64,000 nucleotides of DNA from Amia ocellicauda (Eukaryota > Chordata > Actinopteri > Amiiformes > Amiidae). The stretch lies in NCBI RefSeq assembly GCF_036373705.1, contig NW_027102660.1, forward strand, positions 434,001-498,000. Reading direction: 5' to 3'. Numbering within the stretch: the stretch's first letter is position 1; every line of letters starts with the position of its first letter. Positions 54,991 through 64,000 of this stretch are shown here, one piece after another. Position numbers and translations under genes: made by a program. The notes below the pieces were generated by a model, which was given only the letters and a program-made list of their open reading frames with translations, had not been told where the DNA came from and ran no database searches.

Positions 54991-55326
54991 TTAACCCACT
55001 CTGGAAGCTAGAAGACTGGTTAGGAAAGGCACGGCTATGCTCAACAGCGGTCCTATAAAACCCCCGGTTTGATTAATCTTCTTTCTTTTTCTTTTAATAG
55101 AATACTTCTTATTAGCGATGATCTTGATAACCGCTTTTTGTTTTTTGAGTTTAGAATGTTGAGAAGGGGTTAGGGGTATATTACCGCGTAAGATGTTAAA
55201 AGCTATTTCACACAGGGTCTCGATCAAATCCGAGGGGGCCCCTGCCAGCACAGCTTTCCTATGGCGCGGGCTCCTCTCAAATAACATTTGCAAAAGCGGC
55301 AGATTTCTTTTAATCCGAACAGACAT
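54991..55326 (-). CDS. Small basic protein (111 aa), copy 4
   Basis: Same protein as in copies 2 and 3, with the KRKRKK block and the Gly-led hydrophobic tail. Confidence 0.68.
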   Translation of the reverse strand: MSVRIKRNLPLLQMLFERSPRHRKAVLAGAPSDLIETLCEIAFNILRGNIPLTPSQHSKLKKQKAVIKIIANKKYSIKRKRKKINQTGGFIGPLLSIAVPFLTSLLASRVG

Positions 55327-55332
55327 TCTTAT

Positions 55333-56004
55333 TTATTTCCTTTTCTTTAGCACATAGACTGCCGGCCAATCGGGCGGGCACAAACCTGTTCTGAGGCGAA
55401 AGTCTTCTGGGGTTTGTGCTTTTAAGTCCGCAATCAAGTACCCGTAGGGTTTTTTGGTGGCATCCTCAAATGCCTCCAAAAAGAACTTGGTCTGGTTAGG
55501 GTACATTTGACGAGCCAAGACGGTGACCTGTAGTTTATCTCTGGGGTTTTTAAAAAGAATTATATAATTGGCATTTAAATTAATAGTGCGGCTTTTTTTA
55601 CCTTGAAAAAATAGATTTTGAACTAAATAAATAATACTTTAATTCCTATGATGAGTGTACTTTGTGAAAGCTTTTTCCACTTCACTGTTGTCACCGGCCT
55701 GCTCCATCTGGTCATCAAGGATCACTAGGTTAGTTTGACCGGGCGGGAACAAGTCATCGCCACACAACGAGGCGGGGAGACCTTGCACAAATTTCAGATT
55801 ATTTTTTTCCGAAGCCAAATCATCGTAGAGAGGTTGCCAGCAAGAGTAACACCACACTATGTTGTCAAGAGCTTGGGACACGGTTGCGTCCACATCTTCT
55901 ATGATGTTCTTTATAAGATAGCTCTTCCCCGAATTGGAGGGACCGGCTATAATACAGGAGAAACGGTGTTGAAGTCTGTTATCAAAACCACCGCTAATAT
56001 CCAT
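55333..56004 (-). pseudogene. A32-like packaging ATPase, copy 4
   Basis: Walker A (GPSNSGKS), the Walker B region (NLVILDD) and the C-terminal YPNQTKF block are all present. Broken in this copy. Confidence 0.83.
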
Positions 56005-59000
56005 AAGGCAGAGTGGTATAATCAGTCTTCAACACTCTTTTATTGTACACCACCCTGAATCGTTTGTTTAGTGATCTATTTTCCAACGTGTACCCCTTTT
56101 TATTGCGATAGATCTGATTTCCGGCTGTAATAATCTCACGAGGAGGCGCGTCTTTCTCGGTTAAAAAACTTTCTACCAGGGTCGTCAGAGACTTGATGTT
56201 AATGAGCTTGTTGTTACAATGGTTCAGAGTGAAACCCTTAACTTTCATACAGGTCTTACCCGCAGCCGTTCTGTATGCGTAAGTCTTAGGACCCCCTGAA
56301 ACAAACTCCACTATGTGGTCCTGAGGATCTAGTTCGCTCGTTAACTCCCCAAGGTAGTCCCCGAGGGGAGGGACCCAATCCCCTGGCCTGGTGACAAAGA
56401 TTACAGAGTCAGTATCATGATAGAGCGTGCGTTCCTGCAACTGATCCATTAAGTTGTACAGTTCAAGCCGGGCGTAAGCCGTGGTAAAAACCGCTATGAA
56501 AACATTAACGTTCCCCTGTTTGGTGGGGAAATCTTTAGGGGCCCTCCACTGGACCTGTGCCACGTGGTCATTTAAGAATTGAAAGTGTGATACTGCATGT
56601 TGTTTGGAAAACATAAATTCTATGAACAGTTCAGGGGTTTTAATCAAGGTTGTGTTTAGACGGTAATTTCTTTCCCCAAACTTACCCCACAGACTGTTTA
56701 AAATCAGTTTGGACATTTGTCTCTTGGCGGGGTTTACAGTTATGTTCCCCGGCTCTAGACGGATCCCTTCCTTTTCAAAATATTGCTGAACGTATCGCTC
56801 TTTGGCCGCGGAGTCAACACACCATGAGGGATAGCCCGATGCCTCCTGTTTCCCTTTCAGATGGGTCATAATGTAATCAGCAAAAAGAGTATCAGTTTTT
56901 TCAGAAAAATGCCAAACCTCATACACCTTACCGACTCTGTAACCTTTCTCCACCGCCTTGTCAAGCTCAATGCTACACCAGACACCCGTCAGCGCTCTCT
57001 CTTCATCACTGTGCAGACAAGAGGTAGTTTGATTTTCAGTTTCCACACACGTTCTACACAGAGGGAACATCAATTTTCCCGAACACCTGTAAGGCAACAC
57101 GGGTAAGAACAGCTCGCGAGGAGGGTACATGGTGACTTTGATCAAACTAAAGTAATGTCCGATTTCGAGAAAGTCACGATAAACAATGGTTGGACGCCCC
57201 ACCGGGTACATTTTGGTCTTGTTGACATAAGGGTACAGACTGGTGAAATCATAGTAATCTACTCTCTCACCCTCCTTTACCTCATAATGTAAACAGAGGG
57301 CATTGGTACAACCCCCAAATAACGCATCCCGGGGCTCTAGACATTCAGGAAAGTCCAAGGTTTCCATAAACCGTTGTACCCCCGCATCCTGTTGCTTCAG
57401 GGTCGTCCACTCGTGTTCCCAAATCACCAGCACTTTCAAACCATAGGTGTTTTTTAAAGTTTCAATTCGTTCCTGGAAATCATAGTACATATCACCGCAG
57501 AGTTTTAGTGTTACGGGGTTAAAGGTGTTTGGGTCAAAGCACTGAGGACAGCCATGGTAAATACAACCGGCAAACTCATAAGCGGTACGCCGCCCGGACA
57601 CGTCGCTAAAACCGTCTAAGTAGTAAGGCCCCATTTTTACTTCCCCTTGATTTAAAGCATGTCTGATGAAGATGTTATCCCGGGCACTCAGGTATTCCAC
57701 CCACTGTATGGAGACAGTCGAAAAGTTCTTTTGTCTAGCACGATAGTTGTCAGAAGTGGTGACCGCTATAGTGTTTTTCTGCAAGAAATTGGACCGATAC
57801 ATTTTCATGCAGAGAGACGCTATGGTCACACTTTGCAAAGGGTTGAGACCCGATGTGTTGATAACCTCGGCGCAGAAACGCACACAGGCTTCTTTAAGGA
57901 TCACCACATCATTTTTACAATAAGCGGCCATCTCTTCTCGGAAATCAAAAACACCTCACTTAACCGTATTGTACCATTTAAAGAATTCCTCCCTCTCATG
58001 AGACATCATAGTATCAGCCCCATAATAAGAGGCGGGCGGGTAGGACCCTTGATAATTTTGAGTGTCCTTAGTATTAAAAAAATGGCAGAACCAACCTTTC
58101 TTCTGAGCCTCAAAACCCAGAGCCTTAGGCAAAGCGCTCAATTTCATGGGGAGGAAATTTAACAAGTCTATGTAACGTTAGTTGAAAGCTTCGTCGGTGA
58201 AACACATGATCTTGCTACCCTGAGCTATTATTCTTGGGGTCACCCCATTTTCCACCAGATACTTCATCAAAATGTAAGAATCATAACCCTTAGCATTGTG
58301 GGCAATAAATGTGTAATTGAGGTATTTTGGACCTCGATACCGCGTAAAGAAATCCCTGACACAACTCTCACCGCTAGCTGACCACTCACGCTCCAACATG
58401 TCAATACAGTGTATATAATTAGCAACGTGGACCCCGTTTTCTTGCCGGCATTCAAAATCAAAAAAGACATACCAGTTGTGCGGCGGCTCCTTTTTAACCG
58501 GCTGAATAAAGCACTGGTGTTCGGACCCCGGGGTTAAATCAGCATTACAGATCCTGCATCTCGGCTCCAGACATTTGTGTGGTTTAACCTCATGAAAACG
58601 GTACTGGAGGCAACACTGCGGGCAACATTTAGTTTGATCACAATAACTCCATTTTTTAACCCCTCTCAGCAGCGGCCCTCTGTACCTTATGCTCGGAAAA
58701 ACAGAACGCTGAGAGACAAATCCTTAAGCAATCTTTACATCGGATGGTAGGGGCCAAACCCTTACGACATTGCGGATTGAAACAGACGTTACAGTAACCG
58801 TCACAGCGGTGCTTAAGCTTATCATTGAAGGCCTTATAACACCAATGACAAACATACGAACAACCCAAAAAAGCCGTCAAACTCTTTATTCCAAAGTAAT
58901 GACTATCACTTAGGAAGAGAAACAGTGTCTGTGTATGGGTTTCAGGATGTGTCTGAAATTTCACAAATACTTCCTTTACCTCACAACGGTACCACACAAC

Positions 59001-59333
59001 AATTTTTAAAGACAACAACTCCTCAAACTTGGTGATGTCTGAAAAGGCAACCATCTGTTGAGAGTTTAAGCCGGCCCTCTGATGAAGCATTAAAGCCTCT
59101 TGCAGAGCTTGGGGTTCAGGCATGTCGGGGGTGAGTAGTTTTATTAAACTGTAAGCAAAACAGAGCTTATTGTCCCCACTGGAACTCACCACTAATTGCC
59201 TGAGCTTGGTCCTAATTATGTCGTTCTTCAAGCATTTCGACAGTCATCTAAGCGCCCCACCCTCAGGGTTACGAACCACATTCATTACCAGAGACAGACT
59301 TTCATCAGCTAAGATGGCTGCGTTACTTTGCAA
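55994..59333 (-). pseudogene. Protein-primed DNA polymerase B, copy 4
   Basis: This is the best preserved polymerase of the array. A 645-codon stretch (55994-57931) runs from the Exo III-type YCKNDVV through motif A (DFTSLYPYVNK), motif B (KLILNSLWGKFGE) and motif C (YHDTDSVIFV) to the C-terminus. The N-terminal zinc-knuckle and Exo I/II regions lie upstream. Broken, with a few breaks. Confidence 0.9.
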
Positions 59334-60127
59334 TAACGCTTCGATTTTAGCCAGACGTCTAAATTATCTCCACTCAGCATTACAGATAGGTTGCTAAACA
59401 AATCATCCCCTCTGAGTTCTAACTGTACAACATCTCGAGGTCTGACCCTTTCAGCAACCTGTTCAAGCATTTTCTGCAAGGCCTCGTGTATGTTGACAAA
59501 TATTTCTGCATAATTGTCACAATTTAAAAGTTCTGCAAAATTAAAACGCTGAATCATTTCAAAATTGTTATAGGCCGGTCTATCTATAATCACGGGATCA
59601 CTGGTACTCTTGGACACATCATCATTTTGAACAAAGCCTTCACCCCCTACATTCTCACAGAGCATGTCCTCCACAGCCTTATCAGTCTCAGAACCCTCCA
59701 CATTCCGAACACCCCCACTGCTGACATCTACAAAACCCCCTTTTTGAGGAGGCTCATTTAAAGCCTGTAAAAGTCCTTCAAAGATATCCAACCGGTTAAT
59801 GTCAAGACCCTCCTCTATAGTGATGGCTGCTTCTGCCGCCATCCTGTGTTCTAATTGTCTCAAATCATTTATAATAGGGGCAGAATTTGGTCGGGGTAGC
59901 TCCTCCAAAGCCTCCACCATTTCAAACAAATCGGGGTGAACTAGGGGGTGAACCTCTATAAGCGCTACCGGTGGGAGGTGGTTATTTAGATCATTGACCA
60001 TCTGTAACAGGTCGGGGTTCACCGGTAAGTCTGTTAATTCACATTCTATCGGTGGTAATTGGGGGTTATTTAAATCATTTATCATTTGTAATAGTTCCAG
60101 GTTCATTGGGACATCAGAGGAGTTCAC
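59309..60127 (-). CDS. Acidic triple-repeat protein, copy 4
   Basis: 272 aa, with the three LLQMIND/LLQMVND/LFEMVEA repeats especially regular in this copy. Confidence 0.53.
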   Translation of the reverse strand: MNSSDVPMNLELLQMINDLNNPQLPPIECELTDLPVNPDLLQMVNDLNNHLPPVALIEVHPLVHPDLFEMVEALEELPRPNSAPIINDLRQLEHRMAAEAAITIEEGLDINRLDIFEGLLQALNEPPQKGGFVDVSSGGVRNVEGSETDKAVEDMLCENVGGEGFVQNDDVSKSTSDPVIIDRPAYNNFEMIQRFNFAELLNCDNYAEIFVNIHEALQKMLEQVAERVRPRDVVQLELRGDDLFSNLSVMLSGDNLDVWLKSKRYCKVTQPS

Positions 60128-60289
60128 AACAGGGCCGGGGATGTTCTCTCGGGAAGGTCTTTTTGGGGCCCTAGCTTGTTCATAATCCTTTAGTTTGTGA
60201 GTTCTTTTACCAAGTCAGGACATTTTTTAATTTATTTTTTATTTTTCCAACAACCCACAATAGTAAGGCGTTTTGTGTCTATTAAAACA

Positions 60290-60871
60290 TTAAATACGGT
60301 ACAATTCGTTAGTAAGGGTATTAATAAGGGTGTTTTGGCTCTCTATCACCAGGTTTTGCCCCACTAACACAAGTCTTTGATTTTGTAACAAAGTATGTAG
60401 CAACTCATGCCGACCTTCAGGAAGTAGCTCCGGGGGCTGGTGGCCTGGCTCAGCTTCAAAGGATGGTCGCTCCGGTAAATCTCGGTCGAAGGAGGCAGGG
60501 AGCGAGCGTATACTCATGGACGGAGACCAAGAAGGCCTTTGCGGTGACACCCTGGCCAAGCGCGGGGTACTGTTCCGCGTTTCTGTAGCCAAGAAACGGG
60601 TCTGGGGGGACGATGTTGAAACCAGGCCGTCGTTGGGTGGTGTGTCAGCCCTGACTGACGGCGACCCCTGAGGTTGTTGGATGCCTGTATTTGTTCCGCC
60701 CGACAATGCGGCGGGCTGAATCTGGGGTGTTGAATTACCCCCAGAAGGCTGTGGCCTGAGTAGATGTTGGGGGGTCTCCAAGACCACCGTGGGGGATCCT
60801 CTCGGTGATCTCACCGGGGAAGATGTTTGATCCCACTTAGACGGGGTAATTGTCCTCAATAGCTCATCCAC
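60290..60871 (-). CDS. Pro/Ser/Gln-rich protein, copy 4
   Basis: 193 aa, same layout as in copy 2, with the LPEGRHELL variant shared with copy 1. The frame has no ATG at its 5' edge (GTG in this copy too). Confidence 0.53.
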   Translation of the reverse strand: MDELLRTITPSKWDQTSSPVRSPRGSPTVVLETPQHLLRPQPSGGNSTPQIQPAALSGGTNTGIQQPQGSPSVRADTPPNDGLVSTSSPQTRFLATETRNSTPRLARVSPQRPSWSPSMSIRSLPASFDRDLPERPSFEAEPGHQPPELLPEGRHELLHTLLQNQRLVLVGQNLVIESQNTLINTLTNELYRI

Positions 60872-61036
60872 AGAATGACTATCCCAAGAGTCTTGGGAAG
60901 AATAAAAATATACATTACATTTACATCTTTAAACGGTGACAGAAATCAAACTTAAAACAACATGTCCAGGACATTCAAAACCTTTAGCTTTTTTAAACCT
61001 TTGAAAATAGCCTTAGACATTCACTACAACGCCTTA

Positions 61037-62183
61037 TTATTTACAGACAATATATTTATTAGGACTTGATAATAAATGTAAAACAGAGAAGCCGCTGTAA
61101 ATAAACTGTTTCTTAAATGTTTCTTTAAAAACTGTAATATTGTTAATAAAACACACACACACACAACAACATTTCATTTTTAAACGAACCTTCCAAGTGT
61201 AAACGCTTCCTGATCCCGGGACTTCCTGTTTCACAAATGTTTTCACGATCTGTTTAAATATTAAATACAATGAACACCTTCAAGCCTTTTCCTACAACCA
61301 CTTTAAAACAGAAGTATAATAGCGGGAGATAAGCCAAACAACTTACTAAACCCTTTCGGACGTCTTTACTTCCTAACCAGACGGTACGGCAATCGGTCAT
61401 TTCTAAACACGTTCCCCAGAAACAAGCATAGACCTGTCCGGACTTCTAAAGATCTTTCCCAGAACCCCCCGCCCTACAGGAAACGGTCACCCATCGCTTA
61501 AATATTAGCCATCAACGGGCAAACAAAGCCCTTTTAAAAACATTAAAGTTTGAAAGATCTTACTTACCTCCACAGAATAATCGTTTCTTATGTTTTTCGG
61601 CTGGTTTAGCTTTTTGCACCGCTGTGAAGGTAAGAGACATGTTTAACCTTTAACCACACCGCTTTATAAAAAGCTTTAACCTCTTACAGGCTGCAGACAT
61701 ATACTCACAGCTATCAGATACCGGGGCTAACGGCCTTTCAGATTCTTGAAAGGTTACGGTTCTCGAAGGTAAAACGAAACAAGCCCTCGATGTGGAAGGC
61801 CTTTCGTTGTCTCGAACCACGTTTCTTAATACTGTTAGACAGGATAATTTTTTAAAATTAACAAAACTGGACTCAAACATCTTACAGAAACGTTATACAA
61901 ACAAACAGGGGTTTAGTTCTTACCCGGTCGGCAGACAGCCTGTCTAGGGACAACCACTTCTCTTGGTCGATCCTCGGAGACATTAATCACAGGCCTTTCG
62001 ATAGTTTCTGTGTAATTAAAGAGACCGGCATTAATATATATTAAAACGTTTTCATAACTCTAATGAGCCGCTTCAAAACCACACACACCCATGCATAAGA
62101 ACCCATGAGCGCAAACACAAAAATCTTACCGTCGTTGTTCCAGATGATCTCCTCAGCGTTGGGAATTAACTCCTGTTGACTGG
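61037..62183 (-). other. Multi-exon gene of unknown function, copy 4
   Basis: Same exon order, lengths and phase as in copy 2, with the intron containing the extra 70 bp as in copies 1 and 3. This copy may be less well preserved at its first recognised exon. Confidence 0.52.
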
Positions 62184-62898
62184 TTGAAAAATAATTTTAC
62201 AGAACTTAAAACAGATGTTATAGCCTTATTTACAATACATGCACACAACACGCTCTGAGTCAATGAAAATAATCTGAAGACTTGCCTAAAAACTCGTTTA
62301 AATCGAATCGCTGATGTTGTTTCCGGACATTGTTGATCTTTAGTCTTAAATCGAAAGGTCAGTATGAGTCTGTCGAGCTGAAGACCAGACCTTCATACTT
62401 ATACTGATGGCCACATGCCGGATCTGTTTGTAAGGCATTGTTCTGGTCTGGCCTTTGTGCCACCCTGTTACCAATAAACATATCAAAACCAACCAATAAA
62501 ATGACACTGCATCAAATTTCAAATAGAAACCAAGATGGAGACGATCTCTCTCCTCTCTACTCTAAACTTTTATTAGAACCTTTTGGTCTCTCAAAAAAAC
62601 ATTTTTAAACATCAAGACCTATAGTCAACAACCACTAAGAATATTTCAGGCCTTTATAAGCGCTAAAAAACAACCTGAGCCTAGAAAATAACTATAAAGA
62701 TCAAAAATAACTAGCGCTTTTACAGTGATTTTTTTTTTTTTTTTATAGCGATGCTTTGTTTGGTATTAAACAAGTCACAAACTACTCAGAACAGCGTTTA
62801 TCCCCGCAAAAGAGATATTTGGGTTTATTTTACAAAGCTTATAAATTATATAGGTTAAAAGTATTCTGAATGTTTTGATATCACACGCCATACCAACT
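62184..62898. other. Right-end non-coding segment, copy 4
   Basis: AT-rich, no gene seen. It contains the TATA-like CTTATA on the leftward strand, a T-run near 62730 and the CCAACT boundary. Confidence 0.45.
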
Positions 62899-63580
62899 GT
62901 TGTCTTCTACACCTTACGGTAGCAACAAATCTAACTACTGCTTTACTTTAACAATAATAATGACGGCGACCACGATGACAACAAGAACAACAACAACAAG
63001 AACAACAACAACAACATCATCATCATCATCATCATCAGATTTTAATTAAAAGTGGCTACACCAGCGTTTACAATTTCAACCTGTCGACGGACGGACGCTC
63101 TGAGTGCATCGATTGCGGGCACTCCAATGAAGAAAAGACACCCACCGCCTCCGGGGAACCACGAGGGCAAGCATGACGAAAAGGGCCAGCCCACAGTAGG
63201 CTGTTTCCGCCCGGTTTCGAACCGGGGACCTTTCGCGCGTTAGGCGAACATGATAACCACTACACTACGGAAACTGACACCGCTGCCTCTTGCTTCAATT
63301 GGTTACCGTTAAAGCCTGCTGGTAAAACGGGCTCAGGTGTTTCAGGTCGGCTAGGCTGTGAGAAGTGCGGCGAAAGGATGCCATTTTCACAGACCTGTTT
63401 GGCATTGCTAAAGGGCACATCAGGACACTTCGGAAACTCTTTCAAAGGCAGGACGCCCTGCGCTCTGACAGTGCCTGCACTTAACCCAACAAGGTGATGC
63501 TGAATGGCTTGTTCAAACGGCTGGTGGTCTTCCGTCACCACCAGACTATGAGAGCTATACTGCGCCTTCAACTACATAAG
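62899..63580. repeat. tRNA-Val spacer repeat 4 (one short monomer)
   Basis: This is a single short-class monomer with one tRNA-Val(AAC). It is the shortest spacer in the window and shows the minimal link between two Polinton copies. Confidence 0.8.
63202..63274 (-). tRNA. tRNA-Val (anticodon AAC)
   Basis: 73-nt cloverleaf, loop CTAACGC, acceptor and T arm intact. The D arm carries the GTGTAGTGG form of the vertebrate consensus, with one base change beside it. T4 terminator at 63179-63182 on +. Confidence 0.86.
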
Positions 63581-64000
63581 AGTAGATAGTAGGGTTTTTT
63601 GGGCGCGGCCTATTTTGTTATGACGTATGCCCTAAGCTTATTAATATTCCTACGTCATAATTGGGGGGCGTGATTTTAGGTAGAGTTATTTCCTTAATTA
63701 TTCCTACGTCATATCCGTCAGAAAGTGTGCACCCATAAAACCCTGAACAACAAGGCCACCCATAAATACCCCCACCCCTCTGAAGGCAACGCCCCGAAAC
63801 TCTCCTCTCTATTTAAGAACCCGCGCTTCTTTTAGGCAATACCTCTTTAATTCTCAGCTTCTGAAACATCCCGCTTCTTCAACATGTCCAGCGACATCAA
63901 CATGAAACCCCGCAAGAAACAATCCCGGGCAAGGGTTCCTGTACTCACCAATTTGAAGATTGAACGCTCCTGGGTGTTGTTCTGGGGGGCTCGACGGGGT
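63581..64000 (+). mobile_element. Polinton copy 5 (partial, left end only)
   Basis: The same AGTAGATAGTAGGG terminus, ATF/CRE-type sites, GC-type box and TATTTAA (63810-63816) as in copies 2 and 4, followed by the start of early gene 1. The window ends inside that gene, so the state of the copy is unknown. Confidence 0.88.
63884..64000 (+). CDS. Early protein 1, N-terminal part, copy 5
   Basis: The first 39 codons are open and match copy 4 (KIERSWVLFW) more closely than copy 2 (KIECSWVLFW). The gene is cut by the window end. Confidence 0.65.
   Translation, partial: MSSDINMKPRKKQSRARVPVLTNLKIERSWVLFWGARRG

Larger units (their letters stand above)
47613..62898 (+). mobile_element. Polinton copy 4 (full length, about 15.3 kb)
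   Basis: It starts at AGTAGATAGTAGGG as copies 2 and 5 do, and ends at CCAACT as copy 1 does. All genes are present. It is broken, with roughly seven breaks, yet it has the only whole-looking major capsid gene and the longest uninterrupted polymerase frame (645 codons) in the window. Confidence 0.9.

Overview
The window is animal nuclear DNA, most likely from a fish or amphibian. The clues are spliced genes, CAA/CAT microsatellites, AATAAA poly(A) signals and tandem repeats carrying tRNA-Val genes. I cannot name the species. Almost everything is one structure: a head-to-tail array of Polinton (Maverick/adintovirus-type) elements of about 15 kb. Each copy is separated from the next by 0.7-3.3 kb of a tRNA-Val-bearing tandem repeat. 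Five copies are touched: copy 1 (1-10094, left part outside the window), copy 2 (12672-28189), copy 3 (about 29421-44361), copy 4 (47613-62898) and copy 5 (from 63581, running off the end).

Gene order within a copy, left to right: an adenovirus-like promoter end with ATF/CRE-type sites; four small early genes on + (a 236-aa protein with an acidic tail, a 282-aa protein with a Cys/His motif, a 55-aa protein with a lipidation-type N-terminus, and a 74-aa Bcl-2-like candidate); a DDE integrase with a chromodomain; penton; pX-like protein; major capsid protein; and an adenain-like protease. Transcription then converges on a minus-strand block. Read from its promoter side, that block is an unidentified multi-exon gene, a Pro/Ser-rich protein, an acidic repeat protein, protein-primed family B DNA polymerase, packaging ATPase, a small basic protein and a coiled-coil protein.

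The copies are fossils. All are broken, most with roughly six to ten breaks, and copy 1 also has a much shortened polymerase region. Many single genes still look whole: MCP in copy 4, protease in copies 2-4, early genes in copy 2, ATPase in copies 2 and 3. The copies differ by only a few residues per protein, so the array is young. Similarity between copies is mosaic, pointing to unequal exchange or gene conversion.

The spacers are built of two monomer classes. A short one (about 0.65-0.68 kb) carries a minus-strand tRNA-Val(AAC) gene. A long one (about 0.93-0.98 kb) carries a tRNA-Val(CAC) gene. Ten tRNA-Val genes or relics are present. The best leads are the Polinton/tRNA-Val compound array, the conserved six-exon chain of unknown function on the minus strand, and the possible Bcl-2-like early gene.
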